Shown here: one piece after another, positions 14,998-18,114 of the stretch
Layout of the letters: the number at the start of each line of letters is the position of its first letter
How positions within the stretch are numbered: position 1 is the first letter of the stretch
Source: JAJYZP01 sp049964535
GTDB lineage: Bacteria; Actinomycetota; Acidimicrobiia; Acidimicrobiales; Acidimicrobiaceae
DNA: 18,114 nucleotides
Assembly: GCA_049964535.1 (NCBI GenBank)
Contig: JBMFXG010000032.1
Location: 1 to 18,114, forward strand
Direction of reading: 5' to 3'
Notes under the pieces: model-generated
The model's database searches: none
Told to the model about the DNA's origin: nothing
What the model saw: the letters and a program-made list of their open reading frames with translations, nothing else
Position numbers and translations under genes: made by a program

Positions 14998-15893
14998 AGA
15001 CCACTGAAGGCCGAGTACAGTTCAGAGACTTCGAGACCTGGTTTCAAATCTGCGAGCCAGATGTCACTTCCGATACATCCAAGGCGCCACTTGTTCTCTT
15101 ACATGGGGGTCCAGGCGTACCCCACAACTATCTCCGCTCCATGGTCGACTTCACTGATTTCGGTCGCACGGTTATCTTCTACGATCAGATCGGTTGTGGG
15201 AACTCCACCCATCTCCCAGACGTCGAGCCAGAGTTTTGGCAGCCGGCACTCTTCGCTGACGAGCTGGATAACCTCCTTGGCAACCTCGGACTCGCAGATC
15301 GATACCACCTCTTGGGACAATCATGGGGTGGAATGCTCGCCCAAGAGCACGCTGTTCGACAACCTCGCGGACTTCGTTCTCTCGTACTCTCAAATACGGC
15401 CGCTGCATTCCCTCACTTCATTGAGGCGGCTCAGGCCCTCATCGCCAAACTCCCCGATGATGTCCGGAATCAGCTCCGAATCCACGAGGAGTCTCGGACC
15501 TACTCACACCCCGACTATCTTGCGGCCTGTGACGTCTTCTATCGACGACACGTCCTGCGTCTCAAAGAGTGGCCACCTGAGGTTGAGCAGTCCTTCGCCC
15601 TCCTCGATGAGGACCCAACGGTCTATCACGTGATGAATGGACCTTCAGAGTTCCACGTGATCGGATCCGCCAAGGAGTGGAGCTGCGTTGAACGGCTTCC
15701 TCTGATTCAAGTTCCCACGCTCGTGCTCTGTGGTCGCTACGACGAGGCAGCGCCAGAGATCCAAGCCCCACTGCTGGAAGGTATCTCCGACTCCAAGCTC
15801 GTGGTCTTCGAGGAGTCCTCACACCTCTCTTTCTGGGAGGAGCGTGGCTTGTATATGGAGACCGTGGAAGACTTTCTCTCTCAACACGACTAG
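14994..15893 (+). CDS. Alpha/beta hydrolase, proline iminopeptidase-like (peptidase family S33)
   Basis: The 299-residue enzyme has the S33 hallmarks. The oxyanion motif HGGPG is at 37-41, followed by IFYDQIGCGNS (61-71). The nucleophile elbow GQSWGG contains Ser110, LSNTAAAFP follows, the cap region spans about 140-230, and Asp250 in LCGRYDEAAP and His277 in ESSHLSFWEE complete the triad. Length matches proline iminopeptidases and related amino-acid amidases or lactonases, which cleave an N-terminal residue or small amide. The substrate cannot be read from sequence. It starts with GTG at 14994-14996, overlapping the stop of the SRPBCC gene, and has AAGGAG eight bases upstream. No signal peptide is seen. 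It closes the galT/SRPBCC/hydrolase unit. Confidence 0.92.
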   Translation: MKTTEGRVQFRDFETWFQICEPDVTSDTSKAPLVLLHGGPGVPHNYLRSMVDFTDFGRTVIFYDQIGCGNSTHLPDVEPEFWQPALFADELDNLLGNLGLADRYHLLGQSWGGMLAQEHAVRQPRGLRSLVLSNTAAAFPHFIEAAQALIAKLPDDVRNQLRIHEESRTYSHPDYLAACDVFYRRHVLRLKEWPPEVEQSFALLDEDPTVYHVMNGPSEFHVIGSAKEWSCVERLPLIQVPTLVLCGRYDEAAPEIQAPLLEGISDSKLVVFEESSHLSFWEERGLYMETVEDFLSQHD

Positions 15894-15975
15894 CTCAAGA
15901 TAGTACGCTGATGAGCACCACCGTCACGCACTCGTCACAGCACACGGCCTCCCCTTCGGGACTCTGTCTTTGCAA

Positions 15976-16000
15976 GAGATACCTATCTCCTGTGCACAGG
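15976..16000. repeat. Two abutting palindromes
   Basis: GAGATACCTATCTC (15976-15989) and CCTGTGCACAGG (15989-16000) are both perfect palindromes and share one base. They lie 80-110 bp downstream of the hydrolase stop. They could be operators or small hairpins. Confidence 0.5.
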
Positions 16001-16009
16001 TGTGTGAGA

Positions 16010-16051
16010 GTTCGAGGTAAGGGGCCAAGGTAGTAAATGGGCTCCTCGAAC
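16010..16051. repeat. 8-bp inverted repeat with 26-nt spacer
   Basis: GTTCGAGG (16010-16017) pairs with CCTCGAAC (16044-16051). With the two palindromes just upstream it makes three inverted repeats in about 75 bp. Confidence 0.4.
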
Positions 16052-16136
16052 CGGCTCCACACCTCTCTCCCACGGAAACTGAAGTAATCTTGTGGCGAGC
16101 ACTAGAGTGACGCGCCACAAAGCACGCTGTCGATTC

Positions 16137-16511
16137 CGGATTCCTACCTTCTGACTACCCTACCGAGGGAACCGTTACTCAACCCCTCCGGGTCTCAGTG
16201 GAACAGAAGTGCTGGTGACACAGCGACTTGGTACGTCTCATCTCGAAAGTCGATCTGTTGGTCATGTCCTTGTTGCAACACACCTCGTTGCCCATGATCG
16301 AGCTGGCATCGTGGTTCGTGACTCGAGCCACACCGTCGCTTTGGAATCTACAGTCCTCTCTCAGTTTAACTAACGACGTCCTTGTGATAAGAAGGCGAAT
16401 GTCCCACTAAGTGATGCTGCACTGAAAGAAGCAGCGAGAATCCTCGGTGACAGCGGACGAGAGGTTACCGTTGACCTTGAGAGCTATGCACGCCTTGTGG
16501 GACAGCAGTGA
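16137..16511 (+). pseudogene. istA: istA transposase, C-terminal remnant with in-frame stops
   Basis: One reading frame encodes the C-terminal Mu-type domain of an IS21 transposase: YRGNRYSTPPGSLGTEVLV, then VLVATHLVAHDRAG, DSSHTVALESTVLSQF, RRPCDKKANVPLSDAALKEA and VTVDLESYARLV, ending at TGA 16509-16511. The frame is interrupted by TAA at 16371-16373, exactly inside the conserved junction between VLSQFN and RRPCDKK. It is also stopped by TGA at 16152-16154, where faint homology may extend back to about 16137. The integrase catalytic core and the N-terminal helix-turn-helix are missing. The stop overlaps the istB start (GTGA), preserving the normal istAB coupling. Confidence 0.8.
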
Positions 16512-17299
16512 ACGACAACTCGCAGTACCAGCTTCTACGCAGACACCTCGCTGCTCTCCGTCTCAGTGCGGCAGCCGAGGACCTTCCAGCGGTGTTGGAA
16601 CAGGCAAAGGAGGAGAAGCTCGGTCACACAGCAGTCCTTGAGCGTCTGTTGAGTATTGAGGTCGTGGCAACAGAACAGCGTCGAAGGGTGAGCCTGGAAC
16701 GCTTTGCCTCACTACCATCACCATGGAGACTCGAGGACTTTGACTTCAGCGCTCAACCATCGGTCGATGCAAGTCTGGTCAACGAACTCTCGACGCTCTC
16801 GTTCTTAGACGATGCAACCAATGTCTTGTTCATTGGTCCCCCTGGAGTTGGCAAGACCATGTTGGCGATCGGTCTTGCACGAGCCTCCATTGATTGTGGG
16901 TACCGCACCTACTACACCACAGCTGCTGACTTAGCAGCGAGATGTCACAGGGCAGCACTGGAGGGTCGTTGGGCGAATACGATGCGATTCTTTGCGGGTC
17001 CACGCTTGCTCATTATTGACGAGGTTGGATATCTGCCACTACAAAGTGAGGCAGCTGCTTCCCTGTTTCAAGTCATCACCCAACGATATTTGAAGAGTTC
17101 TACCGTCCTGACAACCAATCTCGGGATTGCTTCATGGGGAAAGATCTTTGATGATCCTATGGTTGCCGCTGCAATGTTGGACCGACTCTTACATCGCAGC
17201 GTTGTCTTCAACATTGACGGTGAAAGCTATCGCATGCGAAGTCATCGGGCACGCTCGGAGAATCTCAGAAGGGGGGTGTCGAACCCGCAGATACAGTAA
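16508..17299 (+). CDS. istB: IstB-type ATP-binding transposition helper, intact
   Basis: IstB is the AAA+ ATPase that assists IstA in target capture and strand transfer by IS21 elements. The 263-residue product is full length. The N-terminal helical domain contains LRRHLAALRLSAAAEDLPAVL and LLSIEVVATEQRRR, Walker A is GPPGVGKT (110-117), Walker B is LLIIDEVGYLPL (167-178), sensor 1 is VLTTNLGIASWGKIFDD (200-216), and the arginine region LDRLLHRSVVFNIDGESYRMR closes the fold. It starts with GTG at 16508-16510, overlapping the istA stop. Because its istA partner is broken and truncated, it could act only with an IstA supplied from elsewhere. Confidence 0.95.
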   Translation: MNDNSQYQLLRRHLAALRLSAAAEDLPAVLEQAKEEKLGHTAVLERLLSIEVVATEQRRRVSLERFASLPSPWRLEDFDFSAQPSVDASLVNELSTLSFLDDATNVLFIGPPGVGKTMLAIGLARASIDCGYRTYYTTAADLAARCHRAALEGRWANTMRFFAGPRLLIIDEVGYLPLQSEAAASLFQVITQRYLKSSTVLTTNLGIASWGKIFDDPMVAAAMLDRLLHRSVVFNIDGESYRMRSHRARSENLRRGVSNPQIQ

Positions 17300-17320
17300 T
17301 CTCAACAACAGCCCGCTCCA

Positions 17321-17363
17321 GTGATCAACTGGGGAGTTTCGGTGATCGAACCTGGGGAGTTTC
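17321..17363 (+). repeat. Two tandem right-end repeats of IS element A
   Basis: GTGATCAACTGGGGAGTTTC (17321-17340) is followed directly by GTGATCGAACCTGGGGAGTT, continuing TTCC (17342-17363). Multiple tandem transposase-binding sites near the end are a feature of the IS21 family, and they lie 22 bp after the istB stop, as expected for a right end. Confidence 0.7.
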
Positions 17364-17368
17364 CGAGA

Positions 17369-17524
17369 TCCTCGTCACAGGTTCCAGTTAGAGCTCTGCA
17401 CCAAAGCTTTGAAGATGCAACCGTTGCCGATGCAGTCCTTGACCGAATCATCCACAGCTCACGACGAATTGAGATGAAAGGAGAGTCCATGCGCAAGCTC
17501 CTTGCTCAGCCAACGGAGCTTTGA
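17369..17524 (+). pseudogene. Second istB, C-terminal stub of about 50 codons
   Basis: The frame SSSQVPVRALHQSFEDATVA, DAVLDRIIHSSRRIEMKGES, MRKLLAQ ends at TGA 17522-17524. It aligns with the end of IstB proteins of another IS21 subgroup (typically SQLPV... DPT.ADAILDRL.H...RI.LKGDSMRK) and parallels the last 50 residues of the intact istB just upstream (DRLLHRSVVFNIDGESYR), but it is clearly a different protein. It has no Walker motifs. The stub begins just where the right-end repeats of element A stop. Confidence 0.75.
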
Positions 17525-17560
17525 GAAAGAAGCGAACACGACAACGAGAGAAAACACGCT

Positions 17561-17583
17561 CAGTGATCATTGGGGTGATCATC
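17561..17583. repeat. Palindromic GTGATCA-type motif
   Basis: CAGTGATCATTGGGGTGATC continues into ATC. It contains TGATCA twice as an inverted and direct repeat around TTGGGG. The first half resembles the right-end repeat of element A (CAGTGATCAACTGGGGA at 17319-17335). It may be another terminal binding site or chance. Confidence 0.4.
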
Positions 17584-17657
17584 AAACTCGACGATCGGCT
17601 GACGACATCGAGGAGAGCTACGATGAAAGAGAGAACAACGAGCCATCTCTGAGGGAA

Positions 17658-17737
17658 GTCCTAAGACTCATACAGGAATGGTCCTAAGAATTCAGCGCTG
17701 GTCCAAAGACTCAAGCGACTGGTCCAAGGGTTCAGCA
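17658..17737 (+). repeat. Three to four degenerate tandem repeats with GGTCC core (20-23 bp period)
   Basis: Copies are GTCCTAAGACTCA (17658-17670, partial), GGTCCTAAGAATTCAGC (17680-17696), GGTCCAAAGACTCAAGC (17700-17716) and GGTCCAAGGGTTCAGCA (17721-17737). The spacing of the GTCC cores is 23, 20 and 21 bp. Tandem TGGTCC repeats are typical of the ends of some IS21-family elements, and the last copy ends in CA as IS21 ends do. They sit at the boundary with the next transposase stub. Confidence 0.65.
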
Positions 17738-18038
17738 TACGCAACTTGCTCCGCTCCTCTTCAAAGACGATCATAAAGAAGACCTACGGGCTTCTCCGGT
17801 TACACCAAAGAGACGATCAGCGAAAGCAGACCACAAAGCAGCAACGAAGATGACCCCTGAGCAGTTCCCCGCTCAGAGCTTTCAGAGCCTTCTTCGAGAC
17901 CTCGGCACCATATGTGCCAATACCATTACTCCAGAGGTTGCGTCTCTTGATCCCTTTGTGGTGATCACCACACCAACCCCGCTGCAGGCAAAGGCCTTTG
18001 CACTTGTTGGCACCTCACACAAAATGGGCTACCTGTAG
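17736..18038 (+). pseudogene. C-terminal stub of a DDE transposase of another family
   Basis: The frame is open from 17688, but recognisable protein begins about 17742 with QLAPLLFKDD. It continues through SPVTPKRRSAK, AATKMTPEQFPAQSFQSLL, RDLGTICANTI and ITTPTPLQAKAFALVG to the stop at 18036-18038. The PTPLQ.KAF.L. ending and the basic linker before it are like the C-termini of actinobacterial IS4/IS1634-superfamily transposases; the exact family is uncertain. The catalytic part is absent. The ATG at 17850 is internal and not a true start. The homology begins directly after the last GGTCC repeat, as if element B had inserted into this gene. Confidence 0.6.
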
Positions 18039-18114
18039 TCATAAGATTCCACCCCTACAGCACCAAAAGAGCAGGTGACGGAGCTGGGCTTACTTCGGGG
18101 AGGGGGAACTACGG

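Larger units (their letters stand above)
15894..16136. other. Spacer between the hydrolase and the IS remnants, rich in inverted repeats
   Basis: No gene is recognised. The stretch contains the stem TCCC/CTTC/GGGA (15950-15961) followed by CTCTGTCTTTGC, and the palindromes listed separately at 15976-16000 and 16010-16051. One or more of these may terminate the hydrolase operon. No IS left end (TG... terminal repeat) is recognisable. Confidence 0.45.
16137..17377 (+). mobile_element. IS21-family element A, 5'-truncated (degraded istA, intact istB, right end)
   Basis: The degraded 3' part of istA, a complete istB joined to it by a GTGA overlap, and two right-end repeats at 17321-17363 define the right half of an IS21-type element. 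The left end and about three quarters of istA are absent, so the element cannot move by itself. The right border is placed between the last repeat and the start of a second istB stub (17369-17377). Confidence 0.75.
17369..17737 (+). mobile_element. IS21-family element B, remnant of the right end
   Basis: The 3' stub of a different istB (17369-17524) is followed by about 130 bp of unassigned sequence and then GGTCC-containing tandem repeats (17658-17737). Together they look like the right end of a second IS21-type element. Everything upstream in that element is missing, at or near the right border of element A. Confidence 0.6.

Noticed and set aside
17658..17737. Possible CRISPR-like direct repeats.
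   Set aside because: The copies are degenerate, only 13-17 bp long, with 3-10 bp between them and no spacer structure. The IS-end explanation fits better.

Overview
The window looks like chromosomal DNA of an actinobacterium of moderate G+C. The evidence is the reverse-strand order rsmI, metG, tatD, a cell-wall-type secreted protein, then rsmA (ksgA), which is a characteristic actinobacterial housekeeping cluster, together with an actinobacterial mini ribosomal protein (bL37) at 8893-8976. An acidophilic member of the Acidimicrobiia is my best guess, but that is an inference from overall feel, not from a marker gene.

Layout. 1-8585 is read on the minus strand: a DUF192 protein, rsmI and metG form a tight operon, then tatD, a KimA-like APC permease, a DPBB/RlpA-like secreted protein and the 5' end of rsmA (cut by the window edge). 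The cluster is broken by three spacers of 640-730 bp in which I recognise no gene. Divergent from it is the tiny bL37 gene with a -10 box almost touching its ATG. Next on the minus strand come a cysteine desulfurase and a coupled four-helix membrane protein (9075-10672), then an ECF sigma factor and its RskA-type anti-sigma factor (11030-12408). Divergent from the sigma gene is a secreted protein of the YxFxxD lipoprotein family (12557-13147), a likely target of the sigma factor, followed by a strong hairpin terminator. 13487-15893 (plus) holds galT and, 38 bp on, a coupled pair: an SRPBCC protein and an S33 alpha/beta hydrolase.

From about 16137 to 18038 is an insertion-sequence graveyard. 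It holds a degraded istA 3' end, an intact istB, the right-end repeats of that IS21-type element, the 3' stub of a second, different istB, a set of about 21-nt GGTCC repeats that look like the right end of the second element, and finally the C-terminal stub of an unrelated transposase. All three remnants point the same way and all lack their 5' parts.

The most useful observations are the bL37 gene (far too short for ordinary gene calling), the APC permease whose conserved N-terminus has no ATG/GTG/TTG start, the ordered transposon remnants, and clusters of palindromes in the non-coding stretches. I did not see convincing evidence for an entirely new system. No tRNA, rRNA or CRISPR array was found.
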